64,000 nucleotides of DNA from Solibacillus isronensis (lineage in GTDB: Bacteria > Bacillota > Bacilli > Bacillales_A > Planococcaceae): NCBI RefSeq assembly GCF_900168685.1, contig NZ_FVZN01000013.1, positions 124,001-188,000 of the forward strand, given 5' to 3'. Made by a program: the position numbers and the translations under genes. This document shows positions 27,009 through 34,920 of this stretch, piece by piece (positions within the stretch are counted from its first letter, which is position 1; each line of letters starts with the position of its first letter). The notes beneath the pieces were generated by a model. That model worked only from the letters and a program-made list of their open reading frames with translations, made no database searches and had not been told where the DNA came from.

Positions 27009-28349
27009 ATGAACTTTGATATGAACTTTAATGTGAACCTTACACAGACGCTTACTCAAAAACTTTCTATGGAGCAAGTCCAGCATTTAGCAATCTTACA
27101 GCTCTCGTCAGTAGAATTAGAATCTTACATACGTGAGAAAGCCAATGAAAACCCGCTACTTACACTAACCGAAGCAAATTTGCAGTCGATGGATAACTTA
27201 ATTGACTTATCATCCATTCAAACCGATTATCGGTCCGGCAACTATGCCAACAGTGAATTTTTGCAAAGCCTGATTGTTGAAAAACATTCGGATGTGGATT
27301 TTCTAATTGAACAGATTCCGTTGAACATGAACCTTTCACCAACAGATCTGAAAATATTAAAATATTTAATTCATCATCTTGATCACAATTATTTTTTGGA
27401 TGTGGATTTGAATGAAGTTGCCGACAAATTCGATGTTGATGTGTTTCATGCTGAAGACATATTGAGACTTCTCCAGACTTTTGAACCGATTGGGGTAGGG
27501 GCAAGAGATTTAAAGGAATTTTTGCTGCTGCAAGTACAGAGCGATCCAGATGCACCGTGTTTGGCAGCTGACTTTATTTGCAACCATTTAGAAAAGGTCG
27601 CCAATCTATCGATCAAATTTTTAAGCAGCTGTTACAAAATTTCAGTTAAAGAAACACAGAATATTATTTTTTATATTAAAAGCCTGAGACCCGTTCCTTC
27701 TGTGCAAAATCCTGCAAGCGAAGAATATATCATCCCTGATATATCCGTGGAGAAAATAAAGAATGAGTGGATTATTAATACGCAAAGCCAATTAAAATCA
27801 TCTTTGACCATCAACGAGGAATATGTGGAATTACTAAAACAGAATGATGAAAACGAAAATTATTTTCAAGATTGTTTAAAGGATGTCATGCTTTTAATGT
27901 ACGGAATAGAACAGCGAGACCGCACTTTATATAAACTGACAAGAACATTGCTCACTATTCAATCCGACTTTTTTGAAAAAGGTATGGAAAGTTTGGAACC
28001 TATTAATTTAAAAGACATTGCAGTATTGCTCGATCTGCATGAATCCACAATTAGCCGGGCTATCAAAAATAAATATTTAAAAACACCACATGGCATTTAT
28101 TCGTTCAAATCTCTGTTTCCGAAAGGGATTGCGAATAAGTCCGGCAAAAAGGATTCGGTTATGCTGATTAAACAAAAAATAGCGGACTATGTAGACAATG
28201 AGGATAAGGTTGCACCGCTGACTGATCAGCAAATTACCGAGAAACTGTTACAGGAAGATATAAAGATTTCACGCAGAACGGTCGCTAAATATAGAGAGGC
28301 ATTAAATATTCTCAACTCGGATAAACGAATTTATTTGTACCGGCAGTAA
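27009..28349 (+). CDS. rpoN: RNA polymerase sigma-54 factor
   Basis: A 446-residue sigma-54 (SigL in Bacillus). Region I is present (LTQTLTQKLSMEQVQHLAILQLSS, LESYIREKANENPLL), as are the core-binding/region III stretch (LKDIAVLLDLHESTISRAIKNKYLKTPHG) and the C-terminal RpoN box (ISRRTVAKYREAL). GAGGGGGG precedes the ATG. It is divergent from a sigma-54-dependent operon and lies 12 kb from an enhancer-binding protein, so factor, activator and targets are together. Bacillus sigL lies elsewhere with other genes; whether this is the only copy in the genome cannot be told from the window. Confidence 0.96.
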   Translation: MNFDMNFNVNLTQTLTQKLSMEQVQHLAILQLSSVELESYIREKANENPLLTLTEANLQSMDNLIDLSSIQTDYRSGNYANSEFLQSLIVEKHSDVDFLIEQIPLNMNLSPTDLKILKYLIHHLDHNYFLDVDLNEVADKFDVDVFHAEDILRLLQTFEPIGVGARDLKEFLLLQVQSDPDAPCLAADFICNHLEKVANLSIKFLSSCYKISVKETQNIIFYIKSLRPVPSVQNPASEEYIIPDISVEKIKNEWIINTQSQLKSSLTINEEYVELLKQNDENENYFQDCLKDVMLLMYGIEQRDRTLYKLTRTLLTIQSDFFEKGMESLEPINLKDIAVLLDLHESTISRAIKNKYLKTPHGIYSFKSLFPKGIANKSGKKDSVMLIKQKIADYVDNEDKVAPLTDQQITEKLLQEDIKISRRTVAKYREALNILNSDKRIYLYRQ

Positions 28350-28499
28350 TGCTTTACTATAAAAGATTTGGCACTATATTTATGTTTTACCTTATATTGC
28401 CTGAAAAATTCTAGTATGCTACTATCCTAAAAAGGATAAATTTGGGGAAATTTATTCTTTTTGTGGGGGAAATGAATCGATACAAAGGGAGTGACGACA

Positions 28500-29267
28500 T
28501 TGGGTAAATTGGATGGAAAAGTGGCGATTATAACAGGTGCTGCTCGTGGACAAGGCGCTGCTCATGCAAAAGCGTTTATCGAAGAAGGTGCAAAAGTAGC
28601 GATCACTGATATTTTAACGGAAGAAGGCGCACAACTGGCCAAACAACTTGGAGCGGAAAATTGCAAGTTTTATAAACATGATGTGACGAACTTAAAAGAG
28701 TGGGAATCGATTGTTTCAGATGTTGAAAACACATTTGGTCCTGTCAATATATTAATCAATAATGCCGGAATCGGTTTAAAGAAATCGATTGTCGATATGA
28801 CCGAAGAAGAATACCGGAAAATTATCGATGTCAATCAAGTAAGTGTCTTTCTAGGAATGAAATCAGTAATTCCATCGATGCTGAAAATGAACAGCGGATC
28901 GATTGTAAATATTTCATCTATCGCAGGGCTTTTAGGAAGTAAAGATGGCTCTGTTGCATATGATGCATCTAAATTTGCTGTTACCGGAATGACGAAATCT
29001 ATTGGTCTTGAGATGGCACATACGGGAATCCGGGTTAACTCGGTCCATCCCGGTATTATTATGACGCCAATGGTTATGACAAAAGACGAAAATCCTACTG
29101 TTACGGATTCAATCGGCAAACTGTTGAACCATGTCCCTATGCAACGCGGGGCTACACCTGAAGAAGTCACGAAGCTCGTGCTGTTTTTAGCAAGCGATGA
29201 CTCCAGCTATTCAACAGCATCGGAGTTTGTAATTGATGGCGGTTTGACAGCCAACCGATACGGATGA
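28500..29267 (+). CDS. Short-chain dehydrogenase/reductase
   Basis: About 255 residues. NAD(P) motif TGAARGQG (with Gln where many SDRs have Ile), NNAG, catalytic Ser in IVNISSIAG, Tyr-Lys in YDASK and the C-terminal EFVIDGGLTA. The TTG at 28,500 is preferred because AAAGGGAG lies about 8 bp upstream; the GTG at 28,491 overlaps that site. TGAARGQGAAHA and related features are common in 3-alpha/20-beta-hydroxysteroid-type SDRs, so a cyclic alcohol substrate is possible. It sits directly after rpoN at the end of the catabolic island, with a strong terminator behind it. Confidence 0.9.
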   Translation: MGKLDGKVAIITGAARGQGAAHAKAFIEEGAKVAITDILTEEGAQLAKQLGAENCKFYKHDVTNLKEWESIVSDVENTFGPVNILINNAGIGLKKSIVDMTEEEYRKIIDVNQVSVFLGMKSVIPSMLKMNSGSIVNISSIAGLLGSKDGSVAYDASKFAVTGMTKSIGLEMAHTGIRVNSVHPGIIMTPMVMTKDENPTVTDSIGKLLNHVPMQRGATPEEVTKLVLFLASDDSSYSTASEFVIDGGLTANRYG

Positions 29268-29280
29268 ACGGATAATTAAA

Positions 29281-29331
29281 AAACCGGACCATTTTATGGC
29301 GCTATAATGAGCGTCAAAATGGTCCGGTTTT
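29281..29331. terminator. Bidirectional terminator between SDR and thioesterase genes
   Basis: A near-perfect 16-bp stem (AAAACCGGACCATTTT with AAAATGGTCCGGTTTT) with A-rich and T-rich flanks serves both converging genes. Confidence 0.9.
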
Positions 29332-29359
29332 GTTTTTGGGTAAGGTAGGACTTTATCAT

Positions 29360-29875
29360 TTATATCCAAGCATGATTTTTTCGAAGGTAACTCACTGTTT
29401 CTTTATTGAAAACCCGTTTTTCATTCCGGTAATTAGTGCGTTGTTTGGATTTTTCGTATAAATATCGTTCTTCGATTGTTTCAGGATAAACTTGCGGTAT
29501 TTTAGTAGGTTTACCGGCTGAATCAAGCGCTATAAATGTAAAATAGGAAATCGCCGCGATCTTGCTTTCCCCTGTCCGCATATTTTCGGCATGCACTTTG
29601 ATGAACACTTCCATCGAGCTCGTCCCTGTCCAAACGACAAACGATTCGAATGTAACGGATTCTTCCGGACGGATCGGTGTTAAAAACTCTACAGTATCAA
29701 CCGATGCTGTGACACATTCTCGCCTGCTATGTTTTGCCGCAGATATTGAAGCAACTTGGTCCATGTCGCTCAACAGTCTGCCGCCAAATAGTGTATTATG
29801 ATTATTAAAATCATTCGGGAATACCCGACTTGAACGAATTACTCTTGAAGCATTACAAGGTTTTGACTCTTCCAT
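29360..29875 (-). CDS. Acyl-CoA thioesterase (hotdog fold, YkhA-like)
   Basis: A 171-residue acyl-CoA hydrolase of the YkhA/YciA-type hotdog family. The motif NHNTLFGGRLLSDMDQVASISA (residues ~24-45) carries the catalytic Asp, and SVDTVEFLTPIRPEESVTFES marks the central strands. It hydrolyses acyl-CoAs and may protect the CoA pool when the neighbouring catabolic genes are active. It is single, convergent with the SDR gene. Confidence 0.9.
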   Translation of the reverse strand: MEESKPCNASRVIRSSRVFPNDFNNHNTLFGGRLLSDMDQVASISAAKHSRRECVTASVDTVEFLTPIRPEESVTFESFVVWTGTSSMEVFIKVHAENMRTGESKIAAISYFTFIALDSAGKPTKIPQVYPETIEERYLYEKSKQRTNYRNEKRVFNKETVSYLRKNHAWI

Positions 29876-30035
29876 TTTTTATCATCTCCAACGAATACTA
29901 TTCTAAATTTTCTAAAAATTCTTTTGTTGACCATAATAAATCATTTCATTTGAAGAATCAATGTTAATTTAAATTATTTTATACGGCTTATTATGTTCGG
30001 TAGGTGATTAATTGATTCGATCGGGAGGGTGGGAT

Positions 30036-30380
30036 TTTATTAGAAGTTTTGGGGTGGATATTAGAAAAAGGCGGTTGCTTATTAGATGATTTGAGTGTTT
30101 TATTTGCGCATTTGACGGGGTTATTAGAACATTTGGGAGATGTCGGGAACAGATTTCACTTTTCAATTATTATTGCGTATCTTTTAAAGTGTGCCGTTTT
30201 TATTAGAACATTTCGTGCGGATATTAGAAAATGGCGGTGGCTTATTAGAAGATTCGGGTGATTTATTTGAACATCTGAAGGGGTTATTAGCACATTTGGC
30301 AATTATATTAGAACTTCCGGATTTTATTAGAAGATTTTCCGGGATATTAGAACTTTTTAAGTTTTATTAGAACATCTCGG
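30036..30380 (+). repeat. TATTAGAA phased array 1
   Basis: About 14 copies of TATTAGAA or a one-base variant (TATTTGAA, TATTAGCA, TATTAGAT). Consecutive copies from 30,205 onward are spaced 21, 21, 21, 21, 21, 19, 20 and 20 bp. Between cores the 12-13 bases vary but tend to be T-rich then G-rich. A 60-bp stretch without copies splits the array. It lies downstream of the LprI-like lipoprotein gene and upstream of the thioesterase gene. All cores are on the plus strand. Apart from the array, the 540-bp gap (29,876-30,417) shows only AT-rich DNA and the lipoprotein terminator. Confidence 0.85.
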
Positions 30381-30381
30381 G

Positions 30382-30417
30382 AAAAAAAAAGACTGTAAGG
30401 AAATTAACCCTACAGTC
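30382..30417 (-). terminator. Terminator of the two-component/lipoprotein operon
   Basis: Minus-strand stem GACTGTAGG with CCTTACAGTC (one bulge) followed by nine T, immediately after the LprI-like lipoprotein stop. Confidence 0.85.
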
Positions 30418-31206
30418 CTATTTCATATACATATCGACCAATTCATAGCATCGCTCTTTTGTTAACTGGGCTTGAGTGCTTACATACTGTAGTGTTTCCA
30501 TCGATCCTCCTTTATATTGCAAGGCGTCCTCTGTTGCCTTTTCGTCGCGGTATTCCAACCAGTCACGCTGCTCTACTCTTAGTTTGCTCATGTCATTAGG
30601 AGGCAACGTTTTCTTTAGATCTGCGTAGATTTCATTTAATAGCATATCCCATTCCGAGAATATTTCTCCCTCTGCTGCTGTCATTTCTACTTGGATCCCT
30701 TGTTCGAAAATTTCATCATACTCTTTAACACTTTTTTCTATATCCGCTAATTTAGCGAGGTACTTTTCCTTCAAGCTGACAGATGAATCTTCGGGTTCTC
30801 CAGGAGGGGGATTGCCTTCTTCGTCCCCGTTCGCGGAATTTTGTTCAAAGCTTTCTCTGATACTTTTATTAATTTCCGTTTCGGCTTCTACAATCATGGT
30901 TTCCAGCTCTTTTTTCAAACTGTTGTCCAATGCCGGATTTTCCAACAGCGGATGTGCTTTTTCCAAAACTCGGTCCCAATCGGCCTGATCATTTGCTTCC
31001 TTTACTTCTTTAAATTCCTGAAGTTGTGCAGATAAAACTTTTGTCTCTTCATCGGCTATACTATTTTCCTGGATTAATGTTAATGCTTCTTCGTATTCCT
31101 CATTTTCCAACGCTACGATGACTTTGTCTTTTATTTGCTCCTCACTTTCAGTACCGCAGCCGGCTAGCAATAAGCAAGCAGTAAACATTCCTACTAATTT
31201 CTTCAT
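30418..31206 (-). CDS. Lipoprotein with LprI-like (DUF1311) C-terminal domain
   Basis: A 262-residue lipoprotein: signal peptide ending in LAGC (Cys ~17), an acidic, helical middle rich in Glu/Lys, and a C-terminal segment (~195-262) with LRVEQRDWLEYRDEK, a GGS and RCYELVDMY. This matches the lysozyme-inhibitor LprI N-terminal/DUF1311 pattern, although most of its cysteines are absent. It is the last gene of an operon with a histidine kinase, a response regulator and another lipoprotein, which suggests a role in cell-envelope sensing or protection (inference). Confidence 0.75.
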   Translation of the reverse strand: MKKLVGMFTACLLLAGCGTESEEQIKDKVIVALENEEYEEALTLIQENSIADEETKVLSAQLQEFKEVKEANDQADWDRVLEKAHPLLENPALDNSLKKELETMIVEAETEINKSIRESFEQNSANGDEEGNPPPGEPEDSSVSLKEKYLAKLADIEKSVKEYDEIFEQGIQVEMTAAEGEIFSEWDMLLNEIYADLKKTLPPNDMSKLRVEQRDWLEYRDEKATEDALQYKGGSMETLQYVSTQAQLTKERCYELVDMYMK

Positions 31207-31225
31207 GTTGTTTTCCTTCTCTCTA

Positions 31226-32605
31226 TTACAGGCTACTATTTAAGGGCAATTCAATATAAACTTCCGTACCTTTTCCGTATGCGCTAGTCACTTCAATTGT
31301 CCCGCCGTGCTTTAAAATGATCGTGCGGGAAATCGCTAATCCAAGTCGGGCACCAACAGATTTCACATCTGCTTTATAAAAGGAATTCATAATTTGCTGT
31401 AATTGTTCTTCCTTTATTCCAATTCCTTCATCCCGAATCATACAAATTGCCTTCCCATTCGATTCGTACTGCTGGATAACGATTTCGCTGTTATGAGGCG
31501 AAAACTTAATCGCATTGTCGAGTGTATTCAATAATACTTGCCGGATTTTATCTTCATCAGCGTAAATAGAAACTGGCGTAGCGCTAAGTTTCATGCGGAT
31601 ATTCTTTTCATTCGCTTTACTTTGCAACTGTAATGTCACTTCTTCAATCAGTGTCGCATATGCAAACTTTGTCGGGTGCAGCTCAATGCGGTTTGACTCA
31701 TATCTTGAGAAATTCAGGAGATCCTCCACCAATTTTATGAGGCGATCAGATTCACTATTGATCATCCGTAAACCAAAGCTGATTTCTTTTTCCGTTAATC
31801 CTTCCGGTGACTCCAACATTTCTGCCCACCCTTTTATTCCTGTCAGCGGTGTCCGAAGCTCATGAGAAATCGAGGAGATGAAATCATTTTTTAACTGGTC
31901 CGTTTTGACAATCTCATCCGCCATATAATTCAGTGTTTTTGACATTTCGCCTAATTCGTCCGGATAATCTTCTTTGATTCTATTTTCGAAGTGACCTTTC
32001 GCCATTGTCTCTGTATATTGAATGATTTCATTAAATGGCTTCACAATCGACTGGGCAAGCTGAAGGGCTACAAGAAAGACAATTGCCGCAACTCCGAGAC
32101 AAAGTAAGAATCCGTATCCCAACAGGCTTTGAATGAGAAGATTAGTCTCTGTTAAAGACGTAGTATAACGAAGGACACCTATCACTTTCCCGTCAAGCAG
32201 CAGCGGGATATACGTTGCCAAAACTTTCTCTTCCGTCTGTTCAAGCTCCTCTTTTTCATAATAAGGACTGTAGGAAGAAAAGAGATGCGGATCCACTGTA
32301 TAGCTGATGTCTTCATAAAATCCTGTAGAAGACTGGATCATATCACCTTCGCTATTTAGCAGCTGCAGTTCCGCGCCGTCAAACTCGTAACTTTTTACAA
32401 CAAAGTCACTAAAATCTTTTATTCTGTTGGAAGTAAGCTCGATTTCATTGGCCCATCTAGGATGGATCGCTTCCACATGTTGTTGAAACGTATTGGCAAT
32501 TCCTTGGTAATAATACTTTGTCATTGCGCCCCAAAATACCGTCATTACAAGGGTTAACGTCAAAATGATGATAATCATGAAATAAAGTATGACTTTACGT
32601 TTCAT
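31226..32605 (-). CDS. Membrane sensor histidine kinase
   Basis: A 459-residue kinase with two membrane helices (~7-27 and ~160-182) flanking an extracytoplasmic sensor of about 130 residues. A HAMP segment follows, then the phosphoacceptor His in ISSISHELRTPLTG, the N box (LLNTLDNAIKFSPH) and G boxes (IRDEGIGIKEEQ, GARLGLAIS). The second G box reads GARLGLA rather than the usual GxGLGLA, a small deviation in the ATP lid. It overlaps the response regulator gene by 4 bp, so the pair is translationally coupled. The stimulus is unknown. Confidence 0.93.
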   Translation of the reverse strand: MKRKVILYFMIIIILTLTLVMTVFWGAMTKYYYQGIANTFQQHVEAIHPRWANEIELTSNRIKDFSDFVVKSYEFDGAELQLLNSEGDMIQSSTGFYEDISYTVDPHLFSSYSPYYEKEELEQTEEKVLATYIPLLLDGKVIGVLRYTTSLTETNLLIQSLLGYGFLLCLGVAAIVFLVALQLAQSIVKPFNEIIQYTETMAKGHFENRIKEDYPDELGEMSKTLNYMADEIVKTDQLKNDFISSISHELRTPLTGIKGWAEMLESPEGLTEKEISFGLRMINSESDRLIKLVEDLLNFSRYESNRIELHPTKFAYATLIEEVTLQLQSKANEKNIRMKLSATPVSIYADEDKIRQVLLNTLDNAIKFSPHNSEIVIQQYESNGKAICMIRDEGIGIKEEQLQQIMNSFYKADVKSVGARLGLAISRTIILKHGGTIEVTSAYGKGTEVYIELPLNSSL

Positions 32606-33300
32606 TTGTTAACCTTCCAAAGGTAACCGCGTCCCCATTCAGTACATAAATACATTGGGGAGGAAGGATCTTTTTCGATTTTCTGACGAATCCGTCTAAT
32701 ATTGACGTCCACTACTTTTAATTCGCCTACATAATTTTCGCCCCATACTGCATCCAATAACTCATCCCTTGTAAACAATTCGTTTGGATGCTCCATTAGA
32801 AAATGCAACAGGGAGAACTCAGTTGGTGTGAGCTTCACTACTTCGTCAGAACTGTAAAATTTGTTGTTCCTTAAATCCATTTTGAAGTCTCCGGAAATCA
32901 GCAGATCCGTCATTTTGGATGCTGCCTCGTCAGCAACATTTATTCTCCGCATAAGCGAAAAAATTCTCACTTCCAATTCCTGCAGACTAAACGGTTTACA
33001 TAAATAATCATCGGCCCCTATTACAAGGCCCTCTATTTTATCCTTCTCTTGTGTTTTGGCCGTAATCATGATGATGCCTACTTTTTGATTCACTTTCCTG
33101 ATCTCCTGGCATACTGTAAATCCATCGATTCCCGGCAACATTAAGTCGAGCAAAACAAAATCGAAATTTCTATTTCGAAATAATTCCAATGCCTGTTCGC
33201 CTGATTCGGATTCCACAACATTATAGCCTTTCTTTCTCAAACTTAATGAGACAAAACTGCGAATGGATAGTTCATCTTCAACAACTAGGATGTTTGTCAT
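32602..33300 (-). CDS. OmpR/PhoB-family response regulator
   Basis: A 232-residue regulator with a receiver domain (VVEDELSIRSF acidic pair, phosphoacceptor Asp in VLLDLMLPGIDG, ITAK and the Lys in CKPFS) and a C-terminal winged helix (TPTEFSLLHFLMEHPNELFTRDELLDAVWG, VDVNIRRIRQKI). Winged-helix regulators of this type bind direct repeats spaced 11 bp; such a pair (GTTACA-N5-GTTACA) lies before the operon at 34,639-34,655. It is coupled to the kinase gene downstream. Confidence 0.95.
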   Translation of the reverse strand: MTNILVVEDELSIRSFVSLSLRKKGYNVVESESGEQALELFRNRNFDFVLLDLMLPGIDGFTVCQEIRKVNQKVGIIMITAKTQEKDKIEGLVIGADDYLCKPFSLQELEVRIFSLMRRINVADEAASKMTDLLISGDFKMDLRNNKFYSSDEVVKLTPTEFSLLHFLMEHPNELFTRDELLDAVWGENYVGELKVVDVNIRRIRQKIEKDPSSPMYLCTEWGRGYLWKVNK

Positions 33301-33312
33301 ATTTGCCCTCGC

Positions 33313-34566
33313 TTAAAACTCGTATTGTTCCAAATGAAATGCTTCAACAGGAAAATCCGGGTGTTCTTCTATCGTAGTATAATAAATCATATCTTTCGTT
33401 TCTTCTAATATTGTATGGGCATAATCGGGTGTTTCTTTATTCGCCCATTTCACTTCAAACAGCAGATCATTGTTTGCAAGTGATAAAATTTGGATGCCGT
33501 TTTCTATCGACTTAATGGTCACTTTTCCGTGCCATTTTTCCGGTATATCTATATAAAAAGTATGTTCAAGGTTGGTAGCCCGTTCTGTTACTTTTTTAGA
33601 AGTACCGTTGATTGAATAGGTGACATAGCGCACGAGATATGGGGTTTCAGTTGAATCTTCCTCTACCCACCCTTCCGGCAAATACGTTTCACCGACTTCC
33701 ATTATGTCGTCTTCATTAAGATCCGTACTATATAAAGGCAGCGATTTAAACCCGAGATTGCCTTGTTCAGCACCTACTTTTATGAGTTTAGTACCGTCAT
33801 AAGCAATAATTTCAGTTAGCATGGAGTTCACGCCAATTGCGCTATCAATAAATAATGCGTGATTGCCGTCATTTAGTTTTCCGCTCTTCATCTGCTGATG
33901 AAATGCATAGCTATTTAAAGAAACTGCAGATAGGGATACTAAATCTCCCAATTCATAGTGAAATAATTCGGCGTTATACGAAGCTCTTCTTTCGCCGTCC
34001 ACAAGAAGAAGTTCCAATCTTTCATCAGTATTATAATCTGAAATATCAAGCCCTTCATAACTGCGTTCGACCGTCTTTTTCAAGCTTCTGTCCTGCCACA
34101 CATATATCATCAGCTGTTTTTTCGTTTCAAATTCACTTTCTCCTAAACCGACTACTACTTCCATTACACCGTCTTTATCTAAGTCATGAAGGCCAAAATA
34201 ATCGATTGCCTGCCCTTCTGGTTCAACCTTCGCCGTTTCCTGCCATTCATTATCTTCTTCTTGTAAAAGCATGACATGGACTTGCGATTTCTGCTGTGGA
34301 TTTCTGTATAAGACAATGGCCTCTTGCTGTCCGTCACCATCCAGATCCTCGATAAAAATGGACTGATTTTTGTCGCTTTGCACAGGTGTGACGAGTTCAC
34401 TGGAGGATGGCAACAATATCTTTAACTGGTGTTCCAGTTTGCTTTTCAGTTCGTCTTGCTGCTCTGGTGAAGCAATTAAATCATTTGGAGATTTTACAAG
34501 ATCGCATCCCGCAAGCAATGCAATCATTAAAATTGTTATCCATCCAATGCCTTTTCTCATGTGCAT
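33313..34566 (-). CDS. Lipoprotein with FG-GAP/VCBS-like repeats
   Basis: About 417 residues. A signal peptide ends in LLAGC, then repeated acidic loops of the integrin FG-GAP/VCBS type follow: EDLDGDGQQEAIV, HDLDKDGVMEVVV, YNTDERLELLLVD and DLNEDDIMEVG. These suggest a calcium-binding beta-propeller outside the membrane. The first gene of the operon with the response regulator, kinase and LprI-like lipoprotein, 12 bp before the regulator. ATG 34,566 follows AGGGG by 5 bp; 34,560 is an alternative. It may present a ligand or surface signal to the kinase, but no function is established. Confidence 0.8.
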   Translation of the reverse strand: MHMRKGIGWITILMIALLAGCDLVKSPNDLIASPEQQDELKSKLEHQLKILLPSSSELVTPVQSDKNQSIFIEDLDGDGQQEAIVLYRNPQQKSQVHVMLLQEEDNEWQETAKVEPEGQAIDYFGLHDLDKDGVMEVVVGLGESEFETKKQLMIYVWQDRSLKKTVERSYEGLDISDYNTDERLELLLVDGERRASYNAELFHYELGDLVSLSAVSLNSYAFHQQMKSGKLNDGNHALFIDSAIGVNSMLTEIIAYDGTKLIKVGAEQGNLGFKSLPLYSTDLNEDDIMEVGETYLPEGWVEEDSTETPYLVRYVTYSINGTSKKVTERATNLEHTFYIDIPEKWHGKVTIKSIENGIQILSLANNDLLFEVKWANKETPDYAHTILEETKDMIYYTTIEEHPDFPVEAFHLEQYEF

Positions 34567-34611
34567 AAGCACCCCTTACTTTCTCAAAACACTATAAATT
34601 GGAATAAGTTT

Positions 34612-34655
34612 ATTATATAGCCAACTCCTATAGAAAGAGTTACAAAAAGGTTACA
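34612..34655 (-). promoter_or_regulatory. Promoter of the two-component operon with 11-bp direct repeats
   Basis: A TATAAT -10 (plus-strand ATTATA at 34,612-34,617) lies about 45 bp before the lipoprotein gene. Upstream, two copies of GTTACA (34,639 and 34,650, exactly 11 bp apart; TGTAAC on the minus strand) match the geometry of OmpR/PhoB-family operators and suggest autoregulation by the encoded regulator. Confidence 0.5.
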
Positions 34656-34760
34656 GTTCACTTTGCCTATGACACACTTCCCTAATTTTTAGGTAACTAT
34701 CCGCCTGTAATTTACAGATCCCTCTTTAAGTCCATGATAATAAATATAAAAAAAGTCGAA

Positions 34761-34780
34761 AGAACCAGAGCGCTTGGTCT
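34761..34780. repeat. 20-bp imperfect palindrome
   Basis: AGAACCAGAGCGCTTGGTCT is a near-palindrome with a GC-rich AGCGCT centre in AT-rich DNA, in the gap between the two-component operon and dhbE. It could be an operator; no binding protein is suggested by the neighbours. Confidence 0.3.
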
Positions 34781-34806
34781 AATTGAATCAAATTGTTCAT
34801 CAATTG

Positions 34807-34835
34807 TTGACGAGTAATCGTTTAAGGAGTAGCAT
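34807..34835 (+). promoter_or_regulatory. Putative sigma-A promoter of the siderophore operon
   Basis: TTGACG and TAGCAT are separated by 17 bp and lie just before the Fur box. The -10 is imperfect. Confidence 0.45.
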
Positions 34836-34852
34836 AGCCGTTACAGTATATT

Positions 34853-34871
34853 GATAATGATTATCAATATC
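34853..34871 (+). promoter_or_regulatory. Fur box before dhbE
   Basis: GATAATGATTATCAATATC matches 17 of 19 positions of the classical Fur box. Further ATTATTGAT and TTGATAAT half-sites follow directly, so more than one Fur dimer may bind. Iron repression of the dhbE-NRPS operon is expected. Confidence 0.88.
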
Positions 34872-34920
34872 ATTATTGATGTGTTGATAATTGAAGATTT
34901 ATTATAGGAGGTTTCAGCCC

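Noticed and set aside
28368-28388. Sigma-54 promoter before the SDR at 28,500
   Set aside because: TTGGCAC is present, but the -12 GC doublet is missing at the right distance (TTATG instead of TTGC).
30049-30261. 70-codon open frame in repeat array 1
   Set aside because: Same repeat artefact; it changes frame relative to the repeat unit midway and lacks a ribosome binding site.
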